Origin: Kineosporia aurantiaca JCM 3230
Lineage (GTDB): Bacteria > Actinomycetota > Actinomycetes > Actinomycetales > Kineosporiaceae
Reading direction: 5' to 3'
Length of the DNA: 64,000 nucleotides
NCBI GenBank assembly: GCA_000719025.1
Contig: JODP01000009.1
Location: 248,001-312,000 of the forward strand
The notes under the pieces are model-generated. The model worked only from the letters and a program-made list of their open reading frames with translations, did not search any database and had not been told where the DNA came from. This document shows positions 7,769-15,357 of the stretch, piece after piece (positions within the stretch are counted from its first letter, which is position 1; every line of letters begins with the position of its first letter). The position numbers were made by a program, and so were the translations under genes.

Positions 7769-8803
7769 TCAGGCGTGGGTGGGATGCTCGTGGTCGGCGT
7801 GGGTGACCGCCTCGAACTGGATGGTGGAGTGCTCGACGTCGAAGTGCCCGGCCAGGCAGCTCTGGACCTCGTCCAACAGCACCGCGAGATGCCCGTCGAG
7901 GAAGCAACCGTCCTCCACCACGACGTGCGCGGAGAGCACCGGCAACCCGGTCGCCACCATCGAGGCGTGCAGGTCATGCACCCCCCGAACGTGCGGCACG
8001 GCCAGCACGTGGGTGCGCACCTCATCCAGGTCGACGGTCTTCGGGGTGGCCTCCAGCAGCACCGTCACGGCCTGCCGCAACAGGGTCCAGGTGCGGGGGA
8101 GGATCAGCACCCCGATCAGGATGGAGGCCAGGGCGTCGGCCCGGTTCCAGCCCGTAAGCCAGATCGCCGCCGCCGCGACCAGCACGGCCACCGAGCCCAA
8201 TGCGTCGTTCACCACTTCGAGGAAAGCGGCGCGGGTGTTCATGTTCTCGCCCTGACCCCGGACCAGGATCAGGATCGACGCGGCGTTGGCGGCCAGGCCG
8301 ACGACGCCGAACACGATCATGCCGGTGCTGGCCACGTCGGGCGGAGTGATCAGCCGACGGACGCCCTCGATCAGGATGTAGAGGCCGATCGCGAGCAGGG
8401 CGGTGGCCTGGAGCGCGGCCGAGAGCACCTCGGCCCGTTTCCAGCCCCAGGTCAGCCGGGCGGTGGGTGGCCGCTCAGCGAGGATCGCGACGATCAGCGC
8501 GAGGGTCAGGCCGCCGGCGTCGGTGAGCATGTGCCCGGCATCCGCCAGCAGCGCCAGGCTGCCCGTCACGAAGGCGCCGACCGCCTCGAGGACGAGCACC
8601 GAGAAGGTGATGCACAGCACGATCGACAAGCGGCGCCGGGCCCCCGGTCCGCTGGGCAGATCGTGCGAGTGCCCGTGGCCCCGCTCTTCTTCGTGGTGGT
8701 CGTGGTGTTCCACCGGCGCGCACGGGGCTTTGAGGTTCTCGTCCGAGCCGCAGTTCAGGCGCTTCGCCTCAGTTGCTTGAGGGACGCCGTGATCGCCGCT
8801 CAT
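7769..8803 (-). CDS. cation diffusion facilitator (heavy-metal efflux)
   Basis: A 344-residue CDF-family antiporter that exports a divalent metal, by analogy zinc. It has a His-rich N-terminus (HHDHHEEERGHGHSH), six hydrophobic helices and a C-terminal cytoplasmic domain. The helix II site is HMLTD (His91, Asp95). In helix V the usual HxxxD is ExxxD (Glu196, Asp200, in FLEVVNDALGS), which may alter metal choice. Its ATG overlaps the stop of the ArsR gene by 4 bp (ATGA), so the two are translationally coupled and the regulator probably controls this pump. Confidence 0.9.
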   Translation of the reverse strand: MSGDHGVPQATEAKRLNCGSDENLKAPCAPVEHHDHHEEERGHGHSHDLPSGPGARRRLSIVLCITFSVLVLEAVGAFVTGSLALLADAGHMLTDAGGLTLALIVAILAERPPTARLTWGWKRAEVLSAALQATALLAIGLYILIEGVRRLITPPDVASTGMIVFGVVGLAANAASILILVRGQGENMNTRAAFLEVVNDALGSVAVLVAAAAIWLTGWNRADALASILIGVLILPRTWTLLRQAVTVLLEATPKTVDLDEVRTHVLAVPHVRGVHDLHASMVATGLPVLSAHVVVEDGCFLDGHLAVLLDEVQSCLAGHFDVEHSTIQFEAVTHADHEHPTHA

Positions 8804-9279
8804 GCGGAACTCTCCGCGGTTTCGTGCCCCAGTTCGATGCCGGGCCGGTGAGCCCGGTGGTGGACCCGGGGGCGTTCGTAGTCGTGGGCCTCGTGCGCGC
8901 CGTCGTGCTCGTGCCCGGTGCGCGCGCTGACCGCGGTGTGGTGCAGCACGACCCGCTCACCGGTGGCCTTGAGGAAGGACTCAGTAGCGTCGAACAGGTC
9001 GAGCAGTTCGGGGCGGGCCAGGGAGTACAGCGAGGCCCGGCCCTGGGCCCGGGAGCGGACCAGTCCGCAGTCGCGCAGGCAGGCCAGATGGCCGGAGACG
9101 GTGGACTGGGCCAGGCCCAGATGGGTCATCAGGTCGACCACCCGGTGCTCGCCGCGGGCCAGGTGACGAAGGATCAGCAAACGGGTCGGGTCGCCGAGGG
9201 TGCGGAAGAGGTAGGCCGCCGCGGTCACGTCCTCGTCGCCCTCGGGAGACGCTGCGCTTCCCTTTGCTGGTATCGCCAT
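8800..9279 (-). CDS. ArsR/SmtB-family metal-sensing repressor
   Basis: A winged-helix repressor of 159 residues. The core is FRTLGDPTRLLILRHLARGE followed by the recognition region GLAQSTVSGHLACLRDCGLV. The C-terminal tail is rich in His (GHEHDGAHEAHD, then HHRAHR), which suggests a zinc or nickel sensor rather than an arsenic sensor with a Cys pair. The ATG at 9279 fits family length; the open frame upstream is not protein-like. First gene of the operon with the CDF pump. Confidence 0.9.
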   Translation of the reverse strand: MAIPAKGSAASPEGDEDVTAAAYLFRTLGDPTRLLILRHLARGEHRVVDLMTHLGLAQSTVSGHLACLRDCGLVRSRAQGRASLYSLARPELLDLFDATESFLKATGERVVLHHTAVSARTGHEHDGAHEAHDYERPRVHHRAHRPGIELGHETAESSA

Positions 9280-9361
9280 ACGCCGATGATAGCGATGGGA
9301 TCTGCTGACATCCACACGCGTCGCGGCATGTAGAAGGGGTGGTCCGCCCCTTTGGGATCGG

Positions 9362-10069
9362 TTACTGGCGCGTGAGTTCTTTGGACGGGTCAGCCGCCGC
9401 CTGCACCCGCGGCGTCGGGCGGACCCGCTTGTGGTGATGACCCGGCAGGTCGTAGTTCGGCAGCGCGGCCTCGACCAGCGGCAGCACCTCCTGCACGCTG
9501 ACCGACCGGCCGGCCTCCGCGCTGAGCGAGGTGACGCCGGCATCGGCAATGCCGCAGGGGACGATCCGGCCGAAGGCGCTCAGGTCGGAGTCGCAGGTCA
9601 GAGAGAAGCCGTGCATCGTGACGCCCTGCGCGACCCGGATCCCGATAGCCGCCACCTTGCGCTCCGGCCTGCCTTCGCCCGCGGCGATCCAGACTCCGCT
9701 GCGGCCGTCCACCCGGGTGCCCGTCACCCCGAACTCGGCACAGACGTCGATCAGAAGCTGCTCGATCCGGCGCACGTACGCCACCACGTCCACCGGCTTG
9801 GCCAGGCGGACGATCGGGTAGCCGACCAGCTGACCGGGCCCGTGCCAGGTGATCTTTCCGCCCCGGTCGACGTCGACCACCGGGGTTCCGTCGAACGGTC
9901 GTTCGTGCTGCTCAGTGCGCTTGCCGGCGGTGTAGACGGCCTGATGCTCAAGCAGCACCACGGTGTCCGGAGCCCCGGCCACCACTTCCGCGTGGACCGC
10001 GCGCTGATGGGCCCAGCCGGCCGTGTACTCAACCGCTTCGGCGCCGAATCCCGCACGTTCGATCCGCAT
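9362..10069 (-). CDS. lipB: lipoyl(octanoyl) transferase
   Basis: LipB moves octanoate from acyl carrier protein to lipoyl domains, the substrate of LipA. Family signatures are present: RGGKITWHGPGQLVGYPI, the catalytic Lys region RKVAAIGIRV, and the catalytic Cys in SLTCDSDLSAFGRIVPCG. The 235-residue length from the ATG at 10069 (MRIERAGFG) is usual. A metal-efflux operon lies between it and lipA, which are usually adjacent. Confidence 0.95.
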   Translation of the reverse strand: MRIERAGFGAEAVEYTAGWAHQRAVHAEVVAGAPDTVVLLEHQAVYTAGKRTEQHERPFDGTPVVDVDRGGKITWHGPGQLVGYPIVRLAKPVDVVAYVRRIEQLLIDVCAEFGVTGTRVDGRSGVWIAAGEGRPERKVAAIGIRVAQGVTMHGFSLTCDSDLSAFGRIVPCGIADAGVTSLSAEAGRSVSVQEVLPLVEAALPNYDLPGHHHKRVRPTPRVQAAADPSKELTRQ

Positions 10070-10217
10070 GCGCTCGAGCCTACGCCCGCGCCGATCCGAG
10101 GCGTTCGGATGCTGCTGTGAGGGGTGTGACAGGAGGCACGCTGACAACGGTGGCGAGCTTTGCTACTCGACCGTTGTCGATCATCTGCACGCCCCGGAGC
10201 CCCTAGGCTTTGTGCTC

Positions 10218-10577
10218 ATGGACGCGCGCAAGGCGCTGCTCGTCGATGCGTACCGCCGGTTCAACGGACGGGACGTCGACGGGCTGCTGTCAATGATGAC
10301 GGACGATGTGGAATGGCCGGATGTGCCGAACCAGGCCGTGTTGCGGAGCAAGGACGCGATCCGGCAGTACTGGCTCGGGGAGTTCGCGGTCACCGACCCG
10401 CAGATGGTGCCCACCGAGTTCGTGCCGGGGGCCGCTGAGGACGAGATCGTGGCCGTGGTCGAGCAGGAGGTCCGGGATCTGTCCGGGGCTGTGCTGGTCG
10501 ATCGGCGGGAGATGCGGCACCGGTACTCGTTCCGGGACGGGCTGGTTCGGCGGATGGTTGTGGAGTACGTCGAGTAG
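10218..10577 (+). CDS. NTF2-like (SnoaL-type) protein
   Basis: A 119-residue alpha+beta protein beginning MDARKALLVDAYRRFNGRDV and ending in a beta-rich half with HRYSFRDGLVRRMVVEYVE. This is the usual shape of nuclear transport factor 2-like proteins, a fold shared by small isomerases, hydrolases and binding proteins. No active-site pattern identifies a substrate. The start at ATG 10218 fits the fold; a GTG 6 bp upstream is an alternative. Confidence 0.75.
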   Translation: MDARKALLVDAYRRFNGRDVDGLLSMMTDDVEWPDVPNQAVLRSKDAIRQYWLGEFAVTDPQMVPTEFVPGAAEDEIVAVVEQEVRDLSGAVLVDRREMRHRYSFRDGLVRRMVVEYVE

Positions 10578-10893
10578 CGGGGTCCGCCCCGTGGCTGGGT
10601 GCTTCGAGTAGCCGGGTCTGGGTGCTGCGGAGGGCTTGAGGTGCCCGGGGACTGCACTCATGGCGGCAACGCAGCTGGTGAAGCATGTGCTCAGGTCTCT
10701 CTGGCCACCTTTCCGGCCTCGGCGGATGCCAGGGGCCAAGACCTCGTTGCTCGGTCAGCGCTCTCGGCTTCGCTTGGAGTCGTTCTCGATGGGCGCTGCG
10801 CGTTTACTCGTGATGAGCGCTAACGGCTCGCTCTTCGTGCACGGCGGTCATTTCGAGGCGCACCCCTTGAGGCCTCTTTGGTTCCTTGGTTCG
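10578..10893. other. 316-bp intergenic region
   Basis: No convincing gene or terminator was seen between the NTF2-like gene and the convergent flavoprotein gene. Short direct repeats occur near its left end: TCGAGTAGC at the end of the previous gene and again about 35 bp later, and TGGGTGCT twice. Confidence 0.5.
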
Positions 10894-12210
10894 CTACCGG
10901 GAGCGAATAGGTTCTCTCGGGACGGCTGGAAGACCTAGTTCGGCGAGCACGGCGTCGGCGGTCCGCCGCCCAGACACCAGAGCGCCCTGGATCGACGCGG
11001 TGTCCCGATGGTCGCCGGCCACGAACAGACCCTCGCCCAGGGCCACCGGGCGGCGGACCTCCAGCGGCGCGGGCATTGCGGTGAGGGCTTCTGGGATCGC
11101 GTCTCGACGGATCAGCTCCCACCAGTGCGTGGGCCGGCCATAGATCAGGGCCAGTTGGGACATCACGGCGCGCTCGGTGGCCAGGTCCGGGTCGCCGCCG
11201 AGCACGGTGGTCGCGATCAGGGCGCGCTCGTCCGGGCTGTAGCTGCGGGCCCGGTTGCTGATCACCACGGTGTTGACCACCGGTCCGCGACGGTCACCGT
11301 CCACATGTAGTGCGCCGGAGCGGGTGGGCGGTTCCGGGCTCACGTGCCAGTAGGTGGTCAGGCCGCGTGACTGTACGGCGGGGAGGTCCAGGAGGGCGGT
11401 GGCCGTCTTCGGATCAGTAGCCACCACCACCGCGCGGGCCTGGATGTCGCCGGCGGTGGACCGGACCAGCCCGGGGCCGGCCGATTCGACCTGCACGCCG
11501 TAGTGGATGCCGGGCACCTGAGCGGCCAGCTGCTCGGGCACTGCCCGCATGCCCCGCCAGGGCACGGCCGGGGTGCCCCGGACGAACGACCGGACCAAGA
11601 GCTGGACGAACTGATGCGAGCTGGCGCCCTCCTCCTCACCGAGGACTCCGGCCAGGAACGGTGCTACCACGCGGTGCCGCAAGGCCCCGCTCACGCCGCG
11701 CTGAGTGAGCGCATCGCCCCACGGGAGATCAGGCTCGGACAAGAGTTTTTCGGGCTTCGAGCGGGCTGCGCGCAGCGCCCATCGAGCGAAAGCAGCTCGC
11801 TCGCGCCAGGAACCGGTGCTCTCGTGCAGCAGGCTCGTGGCGGTGCGGGGCAACAGGCCCGGGGAGCGGCGGGGATCCCCGAGAACCTTTCGGCCTTCAG
11901 CGCCCGCCACCACCAGCCCGGCCGGGAACGGCTGCAGCCGTAGGGCGCCCACGTCGAGCACCCGTTGGACCTCGGGATAGGCGGGGTTCAGCAGCTGGAA
12001 GCCGTGGTCACAGACGAAACCGCCGACCACGTCGGTGCGCACGCGCCCGCCCGCAACCTCGGCTGCCTCGAGCACCACCACGTCGATACCGCGACGGGCC
12101 AGTTGCCGGGCACAGGCCAGTCCGGCCAGCCCGGCGCCGACCACCACGACATCGGCTGCCGCGGGCAGATCGCGGGGCAGGGTGGGCTGCGGCTGGCTCT
12201 GCTCGGACAC
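10894..12210 (-). CDS. FAD-dependent amine oxidase-like oxidoreductase
   Basis: A 438-residue flavoprotein. The N-terminal FAD motif is VVVVGAGLAGLACARQL, followed by LEAAEVAGGRVRTD, the GG-R-R motif typical of amine oxidase, phytoene desaturase and protoporphyrinogen oxidase relatives. The C-terminal FAD-contact segment EGLFVAGDHRDTASIQGAL is also present. The GTG at 12210 places the FAD motif about 20 residues in. The substrate is not evident; actinobacterial relatives are usually annotated only as oxidoreductases. Transcribed divergently from the kinase gene. Confidence 0.85.
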   Translation of the reverse strand: MSEQSQPQPTLPRDLPAAADVVVVGAGLAGLACARQLARRGIDVVVLEAAEVAGGRVRTDVVGGFVCDHGFQLLNPAYPEVQRVLDVGALRLQPFPAGLVVAGAEGRKVLGDPRRSPGLLPRTATSLLHESTGSWRERAAFARWALRAARSKPEKLLSEPDLPWGDALTQRGVSGALRHRVVAPFLAGVLGEEEGASSHQFVQLLVRSFVRGTPAVPWRGMRAVPEQLAAQVPGIHYGVQVESAGPGLVRSTAGDIQARAVVVATDPKTATALLDLPAVQSRGLTTYWHVSPEPPTRSGALHVDGDRRGPVVNTVVISNRARSYSPDERALIATTVLGGDPDLATERAVMSQLALIYGRPTHWWELIRRDAIPEALTAMPAPLEVRRPVALGEGLFVAGDHRDTASIQGALVSGRRTADAVLAELGLPAVPREPIRSR

Positions 12211-12293
12211 TGCGGCCTCCGTTGCTGGTGATGTGCTTCCCCGTCCGAAGCATGTCAGGTTCGGTCGCCGCGGCAAGAGCGGCCCCGCGAGCC

Positions 12294-12318
12294 TGTGGAC
12301 AACCGGGCCTGTGGATAA
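12294..12318. promoter_or_regulatory. pair of DnaA-box-like 9-mers
   Basis: TGTGGACAA (12294-12302) and TGTGGATAA (12310-12318) are complements of TTGTCCACA and TTATCCACA, the actinobacterial and E. coli DnaA-box consensus. They are in the same orientation, 16 bp apart, between two divergent promoters. No other replication-origin features surround them, so regulation of the flanking genes by DnaA is more likely than an origin. Confidence 0.4.
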
Positions 12319-12358
12319 CCAAAACGGGCAGTCGCGACTTCGGGGCACAGTGGGGGGC

Positions 12359-13993
12359 ATGGATCTCACGCCGTTTCCCGGGCCGCCCGTCGCCCCGCCG
12401 GAGGTGCCCGGCTTCCAGTTGCACACGTTGCTGGGTTTCGGTGCGCACGGCGAGGTCTGGCAGGCCGAGGACGTGGTTTCCGGCGACCAGGTGGCGCTGA
12501 AGATCGGTCGTCGTCGGGATCAGAATCCGGAGCCGACTGATGGTTTCGACGATCCGGCCCGATCCGGCCCGGACTATGAGACGGCCTTGCTGAGCCGGAT
12601 CGCGCATCCGCACATCGTCCGCCTGCGCCGCGTCGTCCCGCTCCCGGAAGACGGCCTGGCGCTCGTGCTCGATCTGGCCGCCGGGGGCAGCCTGGCCGCG
12701 CTGGTGGCCGCCCGGGGCGAACTGCGGCCCGAAGAAGTGGTCACGCTGATCATCCCAATCGTGTCCGCCCTCGAGCACCTACATCAGAGCGGCCTGACGC
12801 ACGGCGATGTATCGCCCGGAAACATCCTTTTCGGCGCTGATGGCTGCCCGCAGCTGGGCGATCTGGGGGTGGCTCGGGTCTTGGGCGATCGGGCGGAAGA
12901 GGTCTGGGGTACTCCTGGCTTCACCGATCCGGCGCTCTTGGAGATGGCCGGCCGCGGTGGGCCGATTCCACCCGAGATCCTTCGCCCGGCCGATGTCTGG
13001 GCGCTGGCGGCCTGCTGCTGGTTCGCCCTCACCGGCCGCTCGCCCGAGTCGGAAGCGCTGGGTGAAGAGCAGCCGGAAGGGCTGCGCGAAGTGCTGGTCC
13101 GTTGCCTCGACCCAGATCCGGCGGCCCGCCCCGGGCTCGCCGAATTCGCAGATCTGGCCTGGCAGGCTGCTCGTCCGGCCCCGATCCGGCTGGATTACCG
13201 AGCCGGGACCAAGCTCGGCGATCCCGAGACTCCGTTGCTGGAAACGCTGACCACGCGCCGGGTTCCGCCCGGTCCGCCGGTCGCAGTTTCCGCTTCGGAG
13301 GGCGGTGGGGGAGCGTCGTTCCTTGGCGCTGCCGGAGCCGCTGTTCGAGAGAGGGCCGCAGTCCGGAGGATGGTTCCGGTGTCCAGGTTGCTGGTGCTTC
13401 TCGTTGCTGTGGGGCTGGTCGGCGCGGTGACGGCAGGCGTGGGGTGGCGGGCGCTGCGCGGGGCGGGAAACGAGAAGGTCGATCGGGGTACGGCTATGTC
13501 TTCAGAAGATGCTGCGGTGACGAGGAATTCGGCGACGGACGCGGGGAAGAAAGCTGTCGGCGGCGGGGAGATCAGGAAGGGCGCGGAACTGGAGGCCGAG
13601 CTGACCGAGGCGCTTTCGCAGATCGGGGCAGCCCGTTCCGAGGCGTTCGAGCTGGTCTCGGACCGTCGGCTCAGCCAGGCCGACGAATCTGGCTCACCGG
13701 CCGAGCGCTCTGACCAAGGGCTGCTGAAACGGCTGCGGGAGAACGGCTATCGGTTGGAAGACCTCGAATACCAGATCAGCCGGGTCCGGGTGGAGGAAGT
13801 GAAGGGCCGCACGGTCAAGGTGTCGGCAATGGTGAGCGTTACGGCGCACCGGCAGGTCCGGGTGGGTGGTGATTACGCCGCCGGGGTTCCGGCGAGCAAG
13901 CCCGCGGTGATGGTCTTCACCCTCAGCGCAGTCGGTGCGGCGACCGAGGGGGCGGCTCGGTGGCGGGTGCACGACGTCCGGAGTCAGGCGTGA
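12359..13993 (+). CDS. membrane-anchored Ser/Thr protein kinase
   Basis: A Hanks-type kinase of 544 residues. The kinase domain spans about residues 18-285, with a glycine loop (LLGFGAHGEVW), ATP-site Lys48 (VALKIG), helix-C Glu74, a catalytic loop HGDVSPGNILF (Asp150, Asn155), and DLG (Asp168) in place of DFG. The HRD arginine is replaced by Gly (HGD), so activation-loop control probably differs from classical kinases. One membrane helix lies near 340-363, followed by a ~180-residue external domain with no PASTA repeats. An ATG at 12359 preceded by GGGGGG gives a sensible N-terminus. Confidence 0.88.
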   Translation: MDLTPFPGPPVAPPEVPGFQLHTLLGFGAHGEVWQAEDVVSGDQVALKIGRRRDQNPEPTDGFDDPARSGPDYETALLSRIAHPHIVRLRRVVPLPEDGLALVLDLAAGGSLAALVAARGELRPEEVVTLIIPIVSALEHLHQSGLTHGDVSPGNILFGADGCPQLGDLGVARVLGDRAEEVWGTPGFTDPALLEMAGRGGPIPPEILRPADVWALAACCWFALTGRSPESEALGEEQPEGLREVLVRCLDPDPAARPGLAEFADLAWQAARPAPIRLDYRAGTKLGDPETPLLETLTTRRVPPGPPVAVSASEGGGGASFLGAAGAAVRERAAVRRMVPVSRLLVLLVAVGLVGAVTAGVGWRALRGAGNEKVDRGTAMSSEDAAVTRNSATDAGKKAVGGGEIRKGAELEAELTEALSQIGAARSEAFELVSDRRLSQADESGSPAERSDQGLLKRLRENGYRLEDLEYQISRVRVEEVKGRTVKVSAMVSVTAHRQVRVGGDYAAGVPASKPAVMVFTLSAVGAATEGAARWRVHDVRSQA

Positions 13994-14226
13994 AGAGCGC
14001 AGCCGGTTGGTGCGGCGGGACCGCGGTGTTTGCGGCCGGGGCCGGGGTGCAGGCGGTAGGCAGGTGCGAGGTTGGGGCCGAGGTGCAGGCGGGCGCGGGC
14101 GCGGGTGAGGGTGAGGGGTCGGGGTACGGGCGGTGGGTGGCTGCGAGGTTCGGAGCGGGGAGTGGGACGCGGCTGGTTGGTGCGGTGATGGGTTTACGAC
14201 GTCCGGAGCCAAGTGCGGAGGTCAGC

Positions 14227-14276
14227 CAGCTGCGGACCGGTCCGCAGGCCAGACCTGCAGTGCAGCTGCGGACCGG
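14227..14276. repeat. palindrome and 14-bp direct repeat
   Basis: CAGCTGCGGACCGG occurs at 14227-14240 and 14263-14276. The first copy is part of a perfect 16-bp palindrome, TGCGGACCGGTCCGCA (14231-14246). It lies in the 296-bp GC-rich gap between the convergent kinase and TIGR01777 genes, 14 bp from the latter's stop, and may act in termination. The rest of the gap (13994-14226) holds no evident gene. Confidence 0.5.
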
Positions 14277-14289
14277 ATTGAGCAGTGCG

Positions 14290-15180
14290 TCAGTGGCCGG
14301 TGATCCAGGCGGCGGCCTTGGTCAGGGTGTCGTGCTCCCAGCGGAACCCCGAGGTGCGGAGCTTGCCCGGGTCGACCCGCTGGCTGCCGGTGATCTCCGC
14401 GGCGAACTCGCCGAGCACGATCCGCAGGGCGAATCCGGGGGCGGGCACCAGCGCGGGCCGGTGCAGGGCACCGGCCACGGCCTTGATCACGTCGCGGTTG
14501 CGGGCGGGCTCCGGTCCGACCATGTTGACCGGTCCGCTCAGGTCGCCGTCGAGCATGAACTCCAGCGCGGCGAGCGTGTCGGGCAGAGTCACCCAGCTCC
14601 ACCACTGGCGTCCGCTCCCGAGCGGTCCGGCCAGGCCCAGCCGGGCCAGCAGCAGCAACTGCTGGAAGGCGCCGCCCTTGCGGGCCATCACCAGGCCGGT
14701 GCGCGGGTGCACGACCCGGATGCCGGCGTCCGCGGCGGGAGCCGCCTCGGCCTCCCAGACCTCGACCACGTCGGTCAGGAAGCCTTGTCCGGGGCCCGAC
14801 TGCTCGGTCAGGATCTCGTCGCCGCGCTCGCCGTAGTAGCCGATCGCCGAACCGCTGACCAGCACCCGGGGTGGGGTGTCGAGAGCCGTGAGGGCCCGTA
14901 CCAGGGTGCGGGTGCCCAGGGCTCGGGAGTCGCGGATCTCGCGCTTGTAGGAGGCCGTCCAGCGGTGGTCGCCGACGCCCGCCCCGGCCAGGTGCACGAC
15001 GCCCTCGACACCCTTCAGCCCGGCCAGGTCGACGCTGCCGCCCGCCGGGTCCCACTGGATCTCGTCGGGGCCGGAAGGAGCCGTACGCACCAGCTTGACC
15101 ACCTCGTCGCCCCGGGCGGTCAGCCGATCGGCTAACGCCGAGCCGATCAAGCCGTGCGAACCGGTCATCGCAACCTTCAT
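14290..15180 (-). CDS. TIGR01777-family NAD-dependent epimerase/dehydratase-like protein
   Basis: A 296-residue extended-SDR protein. It has the N-terminal nucleotide motif MTGSHGLIGSAL, the family-typical VVHLAGAGVGDHRWTASYK, an SGSAIGYYGERGDE active-site region (SxxxYYG), and the C-terminal PVNMVGPEPARNRDV. The reaction is unknown; the family is related to cell-division-linked SulA-like and YfcH proteins by name only. It lies downstream of sucB on the same strand, an arrangement shared with mycobacteria, but a terminator between them suggests separate transcription. Confidence 0.92.
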   Translation of the reverse strand: MKVAMTGSHGLIGSALADRLTARGDEVVKLVRTAPSGPDEIQWDPAGGSVDLAGLKGVEGVVHLAGAGVGDHRWTASYKREIRDSRALGTRTLVRALTALDTPPRVLVSGSAIGYYGERGDEILTEQSGPGQGFLTDVVEVWEAEAAPAADAGIRVVHPRTGLVMARKGGAFQQLLLLARLGLAGPLGSGRQWWSWVTLPDTLAALEFMLDGDLSGPVNMVGPEPARNRDVIKAVAGALHRPALVPAPGFALRIVLGEFAAEITGSQRVDPGKLRTSGFRWEHDTLTKAAAWITGH

Positions 15181-15282
15181 GACCTGGTCATCTCCGTTCT
15201 CCGGGCGGCACTGGTGCGGTCTGCCCAGCCTGCCCTGTCGCGGCTCTTCGCGCGCGCCGAGTTCTGGTCCCCAAAGCCCGGC

Positions 15283-15318
15283 GGCCGACGGCTCCCCGGT
15301 CGGGGAGAGCCGTCGGCC
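15283..15318 (-). terminator. terminator downstream of sucB
   Basis: A 15-bp GC-rich stem with a small bulge lies 40 bp after the sucB stop and is followed on the minus strand by CTTTGGGG. Confidence 0.7.
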
Positions 15319-15357
15319 ACGGGCCGAACAGTGCTGCGGAGTACTACCAGGGGTGGA

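Noticed and set aside
12294..12318. Replication origin
   Set aside because: Only two DnaA-like boxes, no AT-rich unwinding region and no dnaA or dnaN nearby.
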